DNA of 64,000 bases from Hungatella hathewayi. Lineage in GTDB: Bacteria > Bacillota > Clostridia > Lachnospirales > Lachnospiraceae. Positions 23,679-32,177 of this stretch are shown here, one piece after another (position 1 is the stretch's first letter; every line of letters begins with the position of its first letter). Position numbers and translations under genes: made by a program. The stretch lies in contig CP102274.1 of NCBI GenBank assembly GCA_025149285.1, forward strand, positions 5,668,001-5,732,000. Direction: 5' to 3'. The notes under the pieces are model-generated. The model was given only the letters and a program-made list of their open reading frames with translations, made no database searches and was not told the DNA's origin.

Positions 23679-24785
23679 ATGAGAAAAGTATTACCTGTAC
23701 TCATGGCTCTTGCCATGACGGCGGCGGCACTTACCGGCTGTGCAAAAGGCGCTGGTGAGACGGCGGCGGAAACCACCACTGCAGCGGCTGCCGAAGCTTC
23801 CACGGAGACATCCGCAGAAGAAACTGCAGAAGCTCCTGAAACGGAAAGTGAAACTGAAACGGAAAGCACCGGCACCTCTGCAGCTGTCGGCTATACGCTT
23901 CGCATCGGCTCTTTAAAAGGCCCTACCTCTATGGGACTGGTAGAGCTGATGGATCAGGCGGCAAAGGGAGAGGCCAAAGGTTCCTATGAGTTTACGATGG
24001 TGACCGCAGCAGATGAACTGCTCGGAAAAATCGTGAGCGGAGATCTCGATGTGGCTCTGGTGCCCTCCAACATGGCATCCATTATTTTCAACAAGACCAA
24101 TCATGGAGTTAATGTTTTAAATATCAACACCCTGGGAGTACTGTACGTAGTGTCTTCGGACGACTCCATCAAATCCATTGCGGATTTAAAAGGAAAAACC
24201 GTCTACTTAACCGGTAAGGGAACCACTCCGGACTATGCGCTGCAGTATTTATTAAAGGCAAACGGAATGACCACGGATGATGTGACTCTGGAATATAAAT
24301 CAGAGCCAACCGAGGTCGCCGCTCTGTTAAAAGAAAAACCGGATGCCATCGGACTTCTTCCTCAGCCGTTCGTCACCGTTGCCATGGCTCAGAATGACAC
24401 GCTCAAAATGGTTCTCGATCTGACCAAAGAATGGGATGCCGTCTCCGGCGAAGACGGCGGCAGTCTCGTAACAGGCGTAACCATCTGCCGCGGTGAATTA
24501 TTTGAAGAACATGCCGATGCAATCCAGACCTTTATGGAAGAACAGAAGGCTTCAGCAGCATTTGCCAATGAAAACGTTGCGGAGACGGCAAAGCTCGTCG
24601 CGGCCGCAGGCATCATCGAAAAGGCTCCTGTAGCCGAAAAGGCCATTCCGTACTGCAGCATCACCTATATAGACGGAACTGACATGAAAAACAGACTCTA
24701 CGGATATCTCTCTGCTCTGTATGAGATGGATCCGGCCACAGTAGGCGGCGAACTTCCTACAAAAGATTTCTTCTATATACCATAA
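23679..24785 (+). CDS. ABC transporter substrate-binding lipoprotein (NitT/TauT type)
   Basis: A 368-residue lipoprotein. The signal peptide ends at ALTGC (lipidated Cys-21), followed by a long Ala/Thr/Glu linker (about 22-70) and a periplasmic-binding fold of the NMT1/TauA kind (GSLKGPTSMGL, VALVPSNMA, LKGKTVYLTGKG). The ATG at 23679 has GAGG 9 bases upstream; an ATG at 23670 is too close to it. The permease and ATPase genes follow. The family carries small compounds such as sulfonates, nitrate, guanidine-like or pyrimidine precursors; the substrate here is not evident. Confidence 0.88.
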   Translation: MRKVLPVLMALAMTAAALTGCAKGAGETAAETTTAAAAEASTETSAEETAEAPETESETETESTGTSAAVGYTLRIGSLKGPTSMGLVELMDQAAKGEAKGSYEFTMVTAADELLGKIVSGDLDVALVPSNMASIIFNKTNHGVNVLNINTLGVLYVVSSDDSIKSIADLKGKTVYLTGKGTTPDYALQYLLKANGMTTDDVTLEYKSEPTEVAALLKEKPDAIGLLPQPFVTVAMAQNDTLKMVLDLTKEWDAVSGEDGGSLVTGVTICRGELFEEHADAIQTFMEEQKASAAFANENVAETAKLVAAAGIIEKAPVAEKAIPYCSITYIDGTDMKNRLYGYLSALYEMDPATVGGELPTKDFFYIP

Positions 24786-24801
24786 TGAATTGACGGACGA
24801 A

Positions 24802-24836
24802 GTTCGAACCCGGCGGCCGGTCTCCGGCCGCCGAAC
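24802..24836 (+). other. intra-operon hairpin between binding protein and permease genes
   Basis: GGCGGCCGG-TCT-CCGGCCGCC, with outer GTTC/GAAC pairs. There is no T run, so it is more likely an mRNA stabiliser or partial attenuator that keeps the binding-protein transcript in excess. Confidence 0.65.
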
Positions 24837-24863
24837 AATTCAAACAGCAAGGAGGGGAACTCA

Positions 24864-25631
24864 ATGAAACCATCAGGTCTGGGGCGGAAAGCCGGCATTA
24901 TCTGTTTCTGGCTGGTGCTCTGGCAGCTAATCAGCATTGCCGTACACAATTCCATCGTCCTGGTCGGCCCCGCGGAGGTCGCGGGAGCACTGGTTTCCCA
25001 GATTTCCACCGTGGAATTCTGGCGTACGATCGGCCTTACCTTCGGTAAAATCTGTTCCGGTTTCTCAGGCGCGTTCCTTGCCGGGATTCTGGTGGGAAGT
25101 GCCGCCTGCCGTTTTCCTTTTTTAAAGGATTTACTGGAACCAGTCATGGTTCTGGTCAAATCGGTACCCGTAGCTTCCTTCGTCATACTGGCACTGATCT
25201 GGATCGGCTCTAAGAATCTGTCGGTCTTTATCGCTTTTCTGGTGGTATTCCCCATGATCTACGTCAATACCATCTCGGGACTTAACAGCGCAGATGCCCA
25301 GCTGCTGGAGATGGCCGGGGTCTTTCACATGTCCGGCTGGAAGAAGTTCCGTTATATTTACTGGCCGGCTCTTCTTCCCTATCTTATAAACGGCGCCGCT
25401 ATCAGTCTCGGTATGAGTTTTAAATCCGGTATTGCCGCCGAGGTCATCGGTGTGCCGGATCATTCCATCGGCGAGAAGCTGTATATGGCAAAAATCTATT
25501 TAAGCACAGCGGATTTATTTGCCTGGACACTGGTAATCATTGTCATCAGCGGTCTGTTTGAGAAGGTCTTCATCCAGCTTCTCAAGGCTGCAAAACGGCA
25601 GAACAGAGCAAACGGAAAGCGGGGTGCTTAA
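24864..25631 (+). CDS. ABC transporter permease (NitT/TauT type)
   Basis: A 255-residue inner-membrane protein with six or so helices. The EAA-like loop that contacts the ATPase is around residues 148-170 (LEMAGVFHMSGWKKFRYIYWP shortened here to LEMAGVFHMS and RYIYWPALLP). AAGGAGGGG precedes the ATG. It follows the binding-protein gene in the same operon and overlaps no neighbour. Confidence 0.88.
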   Translation: MKPSGLGRKAGIICFWLVLWQLISIAVHNSIVLVGPAEVAGALVSQISTVEFWRTIGLTFGKICSGFSGAFLAGILVGSAACRFPFLKDLLEPVMVLVKSVPVASFVILALIWIGSKNLSVFIAFLVVFPMIYVNTISGLNSADAQLLEMAGVFHMSGWKKFRYIYWPALLPYLINGAAISLGMSFKSGIAAEVIGVPDHSIGEKLYMAKIYLSTADLFAWTLVIIVISGLFEKVFIQLLKAAKRQNRANGKRGA

Positions 25632-25640
25632 GCGGAAACC

Positions 25641-26240
25641 ATGGAAATTACAGTTACAAATCTCTCAAAATCATTTGAAGGGCGGGAAGTCTTCCGCCAG
25701 GTCAGCCAGACCTTCCGGACCGGAGGCATCTACTGCCTCATGGGCGCTTCCGGTTCTGGAAAGACCACGTTCTTCCGAATTCTCCTTGGCCTTGACAAGC
25801 CCGACAGCGGAACCGTAGCAGGAACAGAAGGGGCCTTTCTCTCGGCGGTCTTTCAGGAGAACCGCCTGTGCGAATCCTTTTCTTCACTGGATAACGTGCT
25901 GATGGTCTTTCCAAAGGTTACACGGGAAATACGGGAAGCCGCAAAGGAAGATTTATGTAAACTTCTTCCGGAGGAGTCCATCTACAGGCCTGTCTCCACC
26001 TTAAGCGGCGGCATGAAACGCCGCGTTGCCGTCTGCCGGGCACTGGCAGTCCCCTTTGATGCAGTCCTTATGGATGAACCGTTTACCGGTCTGGATGAGG
26101 ACACGCGCAGAAAGGTCATCGCGTTTGTAAAGCAGAAAACCAACAGAAAGCTGGCGATTATCAGTACCCATCAGGAGGAGGACATTCCTCTTCTGGGCGG
26201 CAGTCTGATACGCCTTACGGCAGAAAGAAAAGGGATATGA
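25641..26240 (+). CDS. ABC transporter ATP-binding protein
   Basis: A 199-residue ATPase. Walker A GASGSGKTT (about 35-43), Q-loop FQENRLCES, signature LSGGMKRR (about 122-129), Walker B AVLMDEPFTGLD, and the switch histidine in STHQEED. It is shorter than many family members (about 240), ending soon after the H-loop, but all motifs are present. It lies 9 bases after the permease gene and energises that transporter. Confidence 0.9.
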   Translation: MEITVTNLSKSFEGREVFRQVSQTFRTGGIYCLMGASGSGKTTFFRILLGLDKPDSGTVAGTEGAFLSAVFQENRLCESFSSLDNVLMVFPKVTREIREAAKEDLCKLLPEESIYRPVSTLSGGMKRRVAVCRALAVPFDAVLMDEPFTGLDEDTRRKVIAFVKQKTNRKLAIISTHQEEDIPLLGGSLIRLTAERKGI

Positions 26241-26270
26241 CCCCTCAGTCCGGGTCATATCCCTTTTCTT
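26228..26270 (+). terminator. terminator of the ABC transporter operon
   Basis: AAAAGGGATATGACCC and GGGTCATATCCCTTTT form a perfect 16-bp stem around 8 bases, followed by CTTTTATT. It overlaps the ATPase stop codon and could also serve the lipoprotein gene coming from the right. Confidence 0.92.
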
Positions 26271-26293
26271 TTATTCAATCCGGTGGCGCCGGA

Positions 26294-27010
26294 TTATTTA
26301 ATTTTAAATGATTTTACAGCCTCTTCAATCTGTTTGGCCACAGCCTCATCTGTTGACATCACAGTTCCTGTTGCACAGGAGTAGGTCTGCTTTGCCGCAT
26401 CATAAGTACCTGATTCTGCAAGGTAATGAATTCCGTCGCTGGGATTCGTATACTTCATGGAATACTGGAAGGTCTGGCTTCCATCCTCTTTTGTGTTCAC
26501 ATCGTAGGACAGGATTTCCATCCCGTCGCCGCGGCTCACCATATTCTTGTACTCTTCGGCGGTATCCGGATAAATTTCCCGGACAGAGTCTGCGGAACTG
26601 CCGCTGATGGTCATAATTTCCAGCATGTCTTCCCCATTTGCGGAAAGGAAGGTCACATATTCATCATCACTTCCCTCATCAATGGTCCAGCCAGCCGGAA
26701 CCTTGATCTCGAACTTCCCGTTGGCTGCCTGAAACACGCCGTCGGAACCGATCTCTCCCGATGCAGACGCTGTCGTCTCTTCTGCGGCTTCCTCAGCCTC
26801 ATCTGTCTCTTCCTCTTCTGTCTGATCTTCTGCCTCTGTACTTTCAGCTTCTGACAGTGACGTCTCCGCTGCCGCTGTTGTGGTTACTGCCTCTGTCGTT
26901 GCCTCTGTGGAAGCAGTAGTCTCAGTCTTATCTTTTGATCCGCACGCAGTTACTGCCATCATAACGGCTGCAGCCACTGCCAGCGTTATGATCCTGCTGT
27001 TCTTTCTCAT
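26294..27010 (-). CDS. secreted lipoprotein of unknown function
   Basis: A 238-residue protein with a lipoprotein signal (basic start, hydrophobic core, AVTAC with Cys-23). It is followed by a low-complexity Thr/Glu/Ala linker (about 26-85) and a compact domain (about 90-238) with a PsbP/DUF1795-like feel (FEIKVPAGWTIDEGSD). No catalytic motif is seen. It is a single gene between two convergent or distant units. The linker resembles that of the binding protein at 23679, typical of surface lipoproteins here. Confidence 0.8.
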   Translation of the reverse strand: MRKNSRIITLAVAAAVMMAVTACGSKDKTETTASTEATTEAVTTTAAAETSLSEAESTEAEDQTEEEETDEAEEAAEETTASASGEIGSDGVFQAANGKFEIKVPAGWTIDEGSDDEYVTFLSANGEDMLEIMTISGSSADSVREIYPDTAEEYKNMVSRGDGMEILSYDVNTKEDGSQTFQYSMKYTNPSDGIHYLAESGTYDAAKQTYSCATGTVMSTDEAVAKQIEEAVKSFKIK

Positions 27011-27215
27011 AATAATCTCTCCTCATGTTCTGTCTTAACTTGTTGCGACGAAGAGGATTATAACACGTTTAAATTCTTTTGTATAGCGTATTAAAGGAAC
27101 CGAAAGAAACACAAATAATTCTTAATAAACTTTATGTTCTGTTTATCATGTTCTCATTATTTTCCACAGATTACCGGCCGCCATTCAACCATATCAAAGC
27201 CTGAAACGGGACCTC

Positions 27216-28091
27216 TCAGTGCCCGTCAGAGGCGATGGAGACCAGGAAGCGATTGATCTTCCCCTTATTCTCCTCATAGAGGTCAATATTTTCATAAAGT
27301 TCTTTATAATAAGTAAAAATGAATTTTTTCGTCTGTATGGTATTCTTCATCGTGGCTTCCTTCGCCACCAGGCTGTTTTTTGTCTTCACATAATAATAGG
27401 TCGGATACGGCAGCGCACAGATGCGTTCCGCATAGCAGAGATACTGAAGATTGAACAGAAAATCCTCGCACCAGTTTAATTCCCGGCTGCACCGAAGCTT
27501 ATATGCGTTCAGAATATCCCGCCGGTACAGTTTATTCCACATGACTCCATAGTAAAAATTGGCCGGTTTTTCCATCATGTGCTCTGCAAAGCCTTTCCTG
27601 GTCATAATTTCGTATTCCTTAATATGGCCTTTTCTTCTGATTTTATCGTGGTTGACACGGAAAAAGTGAGTGATAACCATATCGCAGGAGCCATACTCGG
27701 CCGCCGATACCATCATTCTTGTAGCATCCGTTGTGATCCAGTCGTCGCTGTCCACAAATTGCAGGTACTTCCCCTCTGCCTGGTCCATGGCCAGATTACG
27801 GGCATCTGACACCCCGGACTGCTCCTTCCGGATTACCTTAACCCTGGCGTCCCGCTTCGCATAATCACGGCAGATCGCAAGGCTTCCATCCCCGCTTCCG
27901 TCATCTACCAGAAATACCTCCAGTTCCTGATAATCCTGATTTAATATACTGTCAATACACCGGTTCAGTGTCTTTTCCGAATTGTGAATCGGAACTATTA
28001 TACTTACCAATGGCAGCTGCACGTTACTCTCCTCCCGCTCTGTCTCCTGCAATTTTCTTAATAATAGGAAGTCCGTCCCGTATCCGGCCAT
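27216..28091 (-). CDS. family 2 glycosyltransferase
   Basis: A GT-A fold glycosyltransferase. PLVSIIVPIHNSEKTL marks the nucleotide-binding start, LVDDGSGDGS and QFVDSDDW are the family acidic motifs, and WCEDFLFN fits the acceptor/catalytic region. It transfers a sugar from a nucleotide sugar, probably to a surface polymer. The start is uncertain: ATG 28091 (292 residues, weak site) is used, while a TTG at 28190 with GAGG nearby would add 33 unusual residues. It stands alone between the lipoprotein and the tRNA cluster. Confidence 0.8.
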   Translation of the reverse strand: MAGYGTDFLLLRKLQETEREESNVQLPLVSIIVPIHNSEKTLNRCIDSILNQDYQELEVFLVDDGSGDGSLAICRDYAKRDARVKVIRKEQSGVSDARNLAMDQAEGKYLQFVDSDDWITTDATRMMVSAAEYGSCDMVITHFFRVNHDKIRRKGHIKEYEIMTRKGFAEHMMEKPANFYYGVMWNKLYRRDILNAYKLRCSRELNWCEDFLFNLQYLCYAERICALPYPTYYYVKTKNSLVAKEATMKNTIQTKKFIFTYYKELYENIDLYEENKGKINRFLVSIASDGH

Positions 28092-28325
28092 ACTTCCTGC
28101 TTCTAACAGCCAGTATATCATAAACAGGCCATTTGGGAACCCATTTGGCGGCTTTACACCGGATTTTATATTTCTTCTTCCATTTTTCAATATTTCCTCA
28201 TATTTCTTTAAGTTTTTTTATGAAATGTTTATGGTGCGGACAAATTTATGACACAATTTTCTCCTATACTAAATAGTGTAAAGGAACCCCACCCTTTTAA
28301 CATTGACTTTTTATTTTTCATACTC

Positions 28326-28382
28326 GGCCGGCAGTAACTCGATTGTTACTGCCGGCCCCTCCCATTTATGGGGGGTTTTTAT
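28326..28382 (+). terminator. tandem hairpins ending in a terminator, source transcript unknown
   Basis: A perfect 13-bp stem (GGCCGGCAGTAAC with GTTACTGCCGGCC) is followed by CCTCCCA-TTTA-TGGGGGG and a T run. No gene precedes it on this strand; TATACT at 28265-28270 could start a short RNA of about 110 bases, but no -35 is evident. The rest of 28092-28325 shows nothing. Confidence 0.55.
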
Positions 28383-28429
28383 TTTCTGCCCGGACTGTTA
28401 CGATATTTTTTATTTTTTTCAAATAACGG

Positions 28430-28458
28430 TTGACAAGTTTTGCAGTATCGTATATAAT
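28430..28458 (+). promoter_or_regulatory. promoter of the tRNA cluster
   Basis: TTGACA (28430-28435), 17 bases, TATAAT (28453-28458): a consensus promoter 51 bases before the first tRNA. Confidence 0.9.
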
Positions 28459-28509
28459 AACTCTTGCGTCGCGAGACGGTGGATAAAAATTACAGAGAAA
28501 TTCTGTTTA

Positions 28510-28584
28510 CGGGGTGTGGCTCAGCTTGGCTAGAGCGCCTGGTTTGGGACCAGGAGGTCGCAGGTTCGAATCCTGTCACCCCGA
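28510..28584 (+). tRNA. tRNA-Pro (UGG)
   Basis: Acceptor CGGGGTG pairs with CACCCCG; the anticodon loop contains TGG; T-loop GGTTCGAATCC. First of six clustered tRNAs. The CCA end is not encoded. Confidence 0.95.
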
Positions 28585-28638
28585 TGATAGTAAAAAGATA
28601 ACATTTGTTATTTTGACTGCTGTCTCTCAAGTTGATTT

Positions 28639-28709
28639 GCGGGTGTAGTTCAATGGTAGAACACTAGCCTTCCAAGCTAGATACGTGGGTTCGATTCCCA
28701 TCACCCGCT
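28639..28709 (+). tRNA. tRNA-Gly (UCC)
   Basis: Acceptor GCGGGTG with CACCCGC; anticodon TCC; T-loop GGTTCGATTCC. CCA is not encoded. Confidence 0.95.
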
Positions 28710-28712
28710 TGT

Positions 28713-28786
<74 letters not shown>

Positions 28787-28822
28787 TTTCACATCAACTA
28801 ACCAGAGATGTGAACGTTTTAT

Positions 28823-28897
28823 GGTGGGTATGGCGAAGTTGGTTATCGCGCCAGATTGTGGCTCTGGAGGCCGAGGGTTCGAATCCCTCTACTCACC
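28823..28897 (+). tRNA. tRNA-His (GUG)
   Basis: Starts with the extra G(-1) that pairs with C73 (GGTGGGTA with TACTCACC); anticodon GTG; T-loop GGTTCGAATCC. Confidence 0.95.
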
Positions 28898-28943
28898 TTT
28901 CCCTTTAAGGGAATTTTTTTTTATCAGGAATTATGAAAGGCGA

Positions 28944-29015
28944 TGGGCCATCGCCAAGCGGTAAGGCACAGGACTTTGACTCCTGCAGTCGCCAGTTCGA
29001 ATCTGGCTGGCCCAG
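28944..29015 (+). tRNA. tRNA-Gln (UUG)
   Basis: Acceptor TGGGCCA with TGGCCCA; anticodon TTG in ACTTTGACT; T-loop AGTTCGAATCT. Confidence 0.95.
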
Positions 29016-29019
29016 CTTT

Positions 29020-29092
29020 GGGATACTAGCTCAGGTGGTAGAGCACTTGACTTTTAATCAAGTTGTCCGGGGTTCGAGTCCCCGGTGTCTCA
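29020..29092 (+). tRNA. tRNA-Lys (UUU)
   Basis: Acceptor GGGATAC with GTGTCTC; anticodon TTT in ACTTTTAAT; T-loop GGTTCGAGTCC. Last gene of the cluster. Confidence 0.95.
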
Positions 29093-29109
29093 GGAATATA
29101 TGGAATAAC

Positions 29110-29136
29110 AAAAAAGCCGTCGAGTACGGCTTTTTT
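29110..29136 (+). terminator. terminator of the tRNA cluster
   Basis: AAAAAAGCCGT-CGAGT-ACGGCTTTTTT, 18 bases after tRNA-Lys. Confidence 0.92.
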
Positions 29137-29254
29137 GTTATTTGAATGGAAACCAATACTTCTCATCTAAAAAAGATTTAGGTAACCTAAAAGTTTTTGT
29201 ATATTCTGTATTTAAAACCACAGGAGTCTAAAAAATTTTTAGATACAATGTGAA

Positions 29255-29283
29255 TTGCCCTTTTACCTCCTCGTGTATATAAT
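29255..29283 (+). promoter_or_regulatory. promoter of the small membrane peptide gene
   Basis: TTGCCC (29255-29260), 17 bases, TATAAT (29278-29283), followed 30 bases later by the start codon at 29314. Confidence 0.7.
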
Positions 29284-29313
29284 AATGGTATCAAAGAAAG
29301 AGAGGTGTTACAT

Positions 29314-29400
29314 ATGACGTATTTGGCATATATCGTAGTATTCTCACTGCTGGCAATGGAACTCTACCCGATCATCCGAAACGGGATTCACAAAGCTTAA
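29314..29400 (+). CDS. 28-residue single-helix membrane peptide
   Basis: MTYLAYIVVF begins a 28-residue peptide with one hydrophobic helix (about 4-21) and a basic tail (IRNGIHKA). Evidence that it is a real gene: AGAGAGGTG just upstream, its own TATAAT promoter, and codon use like that of its neighbours. It lies between the tRNA cluster and tRNA-Leu, with only 10 bases to the next promoter. I know no family for it; type I toxin-like or regulatory membrane peptides have this size, but that is speculation. Confidence 0.55.
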   Translation: MTYLAYIVVFSLLAMELYPIIRNGIHKA

Positions 29401-29410
29401 TCATAAATTC

Positions 29411-29439
29411 TTGACATTTCCGCCCTCAGATGGTATCAT
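29411..29439 (+). promoter_or_regulatory. promoter of tRNA-Leu
   Basis: TTGACA (29411-29416), 17 bases, TATCAT (29434-29439), 12 bases before the tRNA. Confidence 0.88.
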
Positions 29440-29451
29440 CCATTGGTGTCA

Positions 29452-29531
29452 GCGGGTATGGCGGAATTGGCAGACGCGCCAGATTTAGGTTCTGGTGGGA
29501 GACCGTGCAGGTTCAAGTCCTGTTACCCGCA
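29452..29531 (+). tRNA. tRNA-Leu (UAG)
   Basis: Acceptor GCGGGTA with TACCCGC; anticodon TAG in ATTTAGGT; a variable arm of class II type (TGGGAGACCG); T-loop GGTTCAAGTCC. It has its own promoter and terminator. Confidence 0.93.
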
Positions 29532-29546
29532 GTTAAGTAATTTCGT

Positions 29547-29585
29547 AAAGCAGCGGTTCAGATTCATCTAACCGCTGCTTTTTCT
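29547..29585 (+). terminator. terminator of tRNA-Leu
   Basis: AAAGCAGCGGTT and AACCGCTGCTTT form a perfect 12-bp stem, followed by TTCT. Confidence 0.92.
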
Positions 29586-29611
29586 ATCTGTATAACCAGT
29601 CACAGTATCTT

Positions 29612-30487
29612 CTACTCCTCCTGATCTCCACTGCATATCCTTCTATATCGAAGAGGAGTCTTATCCGTCAGTTTCTTAAATACCCGTTCAAAATATGTCA
29701 CGCTCTCAAATCCCAGCAGTTCCGATATCTCCGTCACCGAATATTCACTGCCTGCAAGCAGCTCCTTCGCCTTCCTGATCCGTGTAATATTCCGGTATTC
29801 ATTGACCGAGAAACCGGTCACCTCCCGGAATATCCGGCTCAAATACGACTTGCTGATAAAAAAGCGTTCCGCCAGCTCCTCCAATGACTCGTCCGTATCG
29901 TAATGGTGAAGCAGGTAATCCGCCACCTCATGAACCTTCTGGTGTCTGGGCGTCTGTACCGTCGATAGTTCTCCTCCCCGCTTATGATATACCCGATTCC
30001 TGCGGCACCGGTAAATAAGCAGAAGAATTTCCGCCAGCTTTAACTTCACCATCCCGTCATACTTCCCCTGTTTCTCCTTTAGCTCATCCCGAATTTCAAA
30101 CAGAAGGCGTTTCACCTGCTCCCATATCTTTTCCGGAAGCTCCGTTACGCCATAATTTTCCTCAAACATCCTGGTCAGCGAAACCACCCCGGCCTGCTCC
30201 AGCAACGGGCTGAAGCCTTCCTGGCTGATCTGCAGAAGAATCCTGTCATGATATGATTTTCCAGCCAGACTGGTCTTATGAATCTGCTGCCGGTTAACCA
30301 GAACCACCATCCCTTTTTTTACGTGGTACGTCTCCCGGTCGATAAAGTAGTACCGTTCACCCTCCAGCAAAAAATAAAGTTCAAAGCTGTCATGAAAATG
30401 TTTGGTCTGCATCGTAAATTCGTAATCACGGATTACCTCGTCGATGGTAAGCCCTGCCATCTTTTCTGAAAATACCGTTCGTTCCAT
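29612..30487 (-). CDS. AraC family transcriptional regulator
   Basis: A 291-residue regulator: N-terminal cupin-like sugar-binding half (about 10-100; HFHDSFELYFLLEGE, KKGMVVLVN) and C-terminal AraC double helix-turn-helix (about 185-285; SLEELAERFFISKSYLSRIF and the FESVTYFERVFKK motif). The ATG at 30487 is chosen over an in-frame GTG at 30499. It is divergent from the GH4 gene, 171 bases apart, and is the likely regulator of it in response to a sugar. Confidence 0.88.
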   Translation of the reverse strand: MERTVFSEKMAGLTIDEVIRDYEFTMQTKHFHDSFELYFLLEGERYYFIDRETYHVKKGMVVLVNRQQIHKTSLAGKSYHDRILLQISQEGFSPLLEQAGVVSLTRMFEENYGVTELPEKIWEQVKRLLFEIRDELKEKQGKYDGMVKLKLAEILLLIYRCRRNRVYHKRGGELSTVQTPRHQKVHEVADYLLHHYDTDESLEELAERFFISKSYLSRIFREVTGFSVNEYRNITRIRKAKELLAGSEYSVTEISELLGFESVTYFERVFKKLTDKTPLRYRRICSGDQEE

Positions 30488-30658
30488 TCCCTGCTCCACA
30501 TCTCCCGTCGTTTTACGTCCTGTCGTGTTTCAATTGTAGCCAAAAGTACGAAAATACCATAAAAAGCATCGATTCTATAAGATTTATAATACTATACTGC
30601 TGTATAATTAGCAATAACAAATAACAAAGCAGGAAATGCACAGAAGGAGGATTTAACC

Positions 30659-32056
30659 ATGAAATATGAAAACAACAAAGTCCGTGATTTAAATATTGCT
30701 TATATCGGCGGCGGTTCCAGAGGCTGGGCCTGGACCTTCATGACCGACTTATCCATGGACGATTCCTTAGGCGGAACCATCCGTCTTTACGACATCGATG
30801 AAGCTGCGGCCAAAAACAACGAAATCATTGGAAATAAGCTGACTTCCAGAGAAGACACCACCGGAAAATGGGATTACGTTACCTGCAGCACCATAGGTGA
30901 AGCGCTGACCGGCTGTGACTTCGTCGTCATTTCCATTCTGCCCGGCACCTTTGATGAAATGGCAAGCGACGTTCATCTGCCGGAACGCCTTGGAATCTAC
31001 CAGTCTGTAGGCGACACCGCCGGCCCAGGCGGAATGATCCGCGCTCTGCGTACGATTCCCATGTTCGTCGAAATAGCGGAAGCCATCAAGAAATACGCGC
31101 CTGAAGCATGGGTTATCAACTACACCAACCCCATGACCTTATGCGTCAAAACTCTGTATCATGTATTCCCGCAGATTAAGGCATTCGGCTGCTGCCATGA
31201 AGTATTCGGTACCCAGAAGGTATTAAAGGGAATCTGTGAGGAAACCTTCGGCCTCGACAGCATCGACCGCCGCGACATCAACATCAACGTGCTGGGTATC
31301 AACCATTTTACGTGGCTCGACAAGGCTTCCTATAAGGGAATCGATCTCTTCCCGGTTTACCGCGACTACATCGACAGCCACTACGAAGAAGGCTACAACG
31401 AACCGGATAAGAACTGGGCCAACAGCACTTTCGACTGTGCTCACCGCGTAAAATTTGATTTGTTCCGCCGCTATGGCCTCATTGCTGCCGCAGGCGACCG
31501 TCACCTGGCAGAGTTCATGCCGGGCGGTGAGTATTTAAAAGATCCCGACACAGTAGCTTCCTGGAAATTCGGCCTGACCACAGTGGACTGGAGAAAGGAT
31601 GATTTACAGAAGCGTCTCGACCGCAGCCACCGTCTCGTTTCCGGTGAAGAAGAGATCAAGCTTGAGCCCTCAGGGGAGGAAGGAATTCTGTTAATCAAGT
31701 CCTTATGCGGCCTGGAGCGCTCCATCAGCAACGTCAATATCCCGAATACTGCGCTGCAGATTGCCAATCTCCCAGCCGACGCCGTGGTAGAGACCAATGC
31801 CGTATTCAGTTTAGACAGCATCCAGCCCATCGTCGCCGGAGCCATCCCGGAGCAGGTAAAGGCCTTAATCACCCCTCATGTAGAAAATCATGAGAGAATC
31901 CTAAAAGCCGCCCTTACATACGACCGCAGCCTCGTCTGCGAGGCCTTCCTTGCCGATCCCCTTGTAAAAGGACGCGCATCCGAGGAAGAAGTAAAAACCC
32001 TGGTAGACGACATGATCGCCAATACCATAAACTATCTCCCCGACGGCTGGAAATAA
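30659..32056 (+). CDS. lplD: glycoside hydrolase family 4, LplD-like (alpha-galacturonidase type)
   Basis: A 465-residue GH4 enzyme, which uses NAD+ and a divalent metal with a redox-assisted cleavage. NAD site: YIGGGSRGWAWT (about 15-26). Metal/catalytic motifs: NYTNPMTLC (Asn and Cys), CCHEVFGT and GINHFTW. The GGGSRGW form and CCHE resemble B. subtilis LplD (alpha-galacturonidase) more than LicH or AglA. A strong AGGAGG precedes the start. No transporter accompanies it. The AraC regulator encoded divergently probably responds to the substrate. The exact substrate assignment is moderate. Confidence 0.83.
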   Translation: MKYENNKVRDLNIAYIGGGSRGWAWTFMTDLSMDDSLGGTIRLYDIDEAAAKNNEIIGNKLTSREDTTGKWDYVTCSTIGEALTGCDFVVISILPGTFDEMASDVHLPERLGIYQSVGDTAGPGGMIRALRTIPMFVEIAEAIKKYAPEAWVINYTNPMTLCVKTLYHVFPQIKAFGCCHEVFGTQKVLKGICEETFGLDSIDRRDININVLGINHFTWLDKASYKGIDLFPVYRDYIDSHYEEGYNEPDKNWANSTFDCAHRVKFDLFRRYGLIAAAGDRHLAEFMPGGEYLKDPDTVASWKFGLTTVDWRKDDLQKRLDRSHRLVSGEEEIKLEPSGEEGILLIKSLCGLERSISNVNIPNTALQIANLPADAVVETNAVFSLDSIQPIVAGAIPEQVKALITPHVENHERILKAALTYDRSLVCEAFLADPLVKGRASEEEVKTLVDDMIANTINYLPDGWK

Positions 32057-32063
32057 AATAAGA

Positions 32064-32113
32064 TAAAAAGGTGCTTCGCTTTATATCCCCAAAAGCGAAG
32101 CACCTTTTATCTT
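32064..32113 (+). terminator. terminator of the GH4 gene
   Basis: AAAAAGGTGCTTCGCTTT and AAAGCGAAGCACCTTTT form an almost perfect long stem with flanking A/T runs; it may work in both directions and also serve pucR. Confidence 0.9.
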
Positions 32114-32177
32114 CCCCTCCCATAGCCAGTACACAGCCTCCCTCCCGCTCTCCACAAGCTCTGAGGCGTACCCATTC

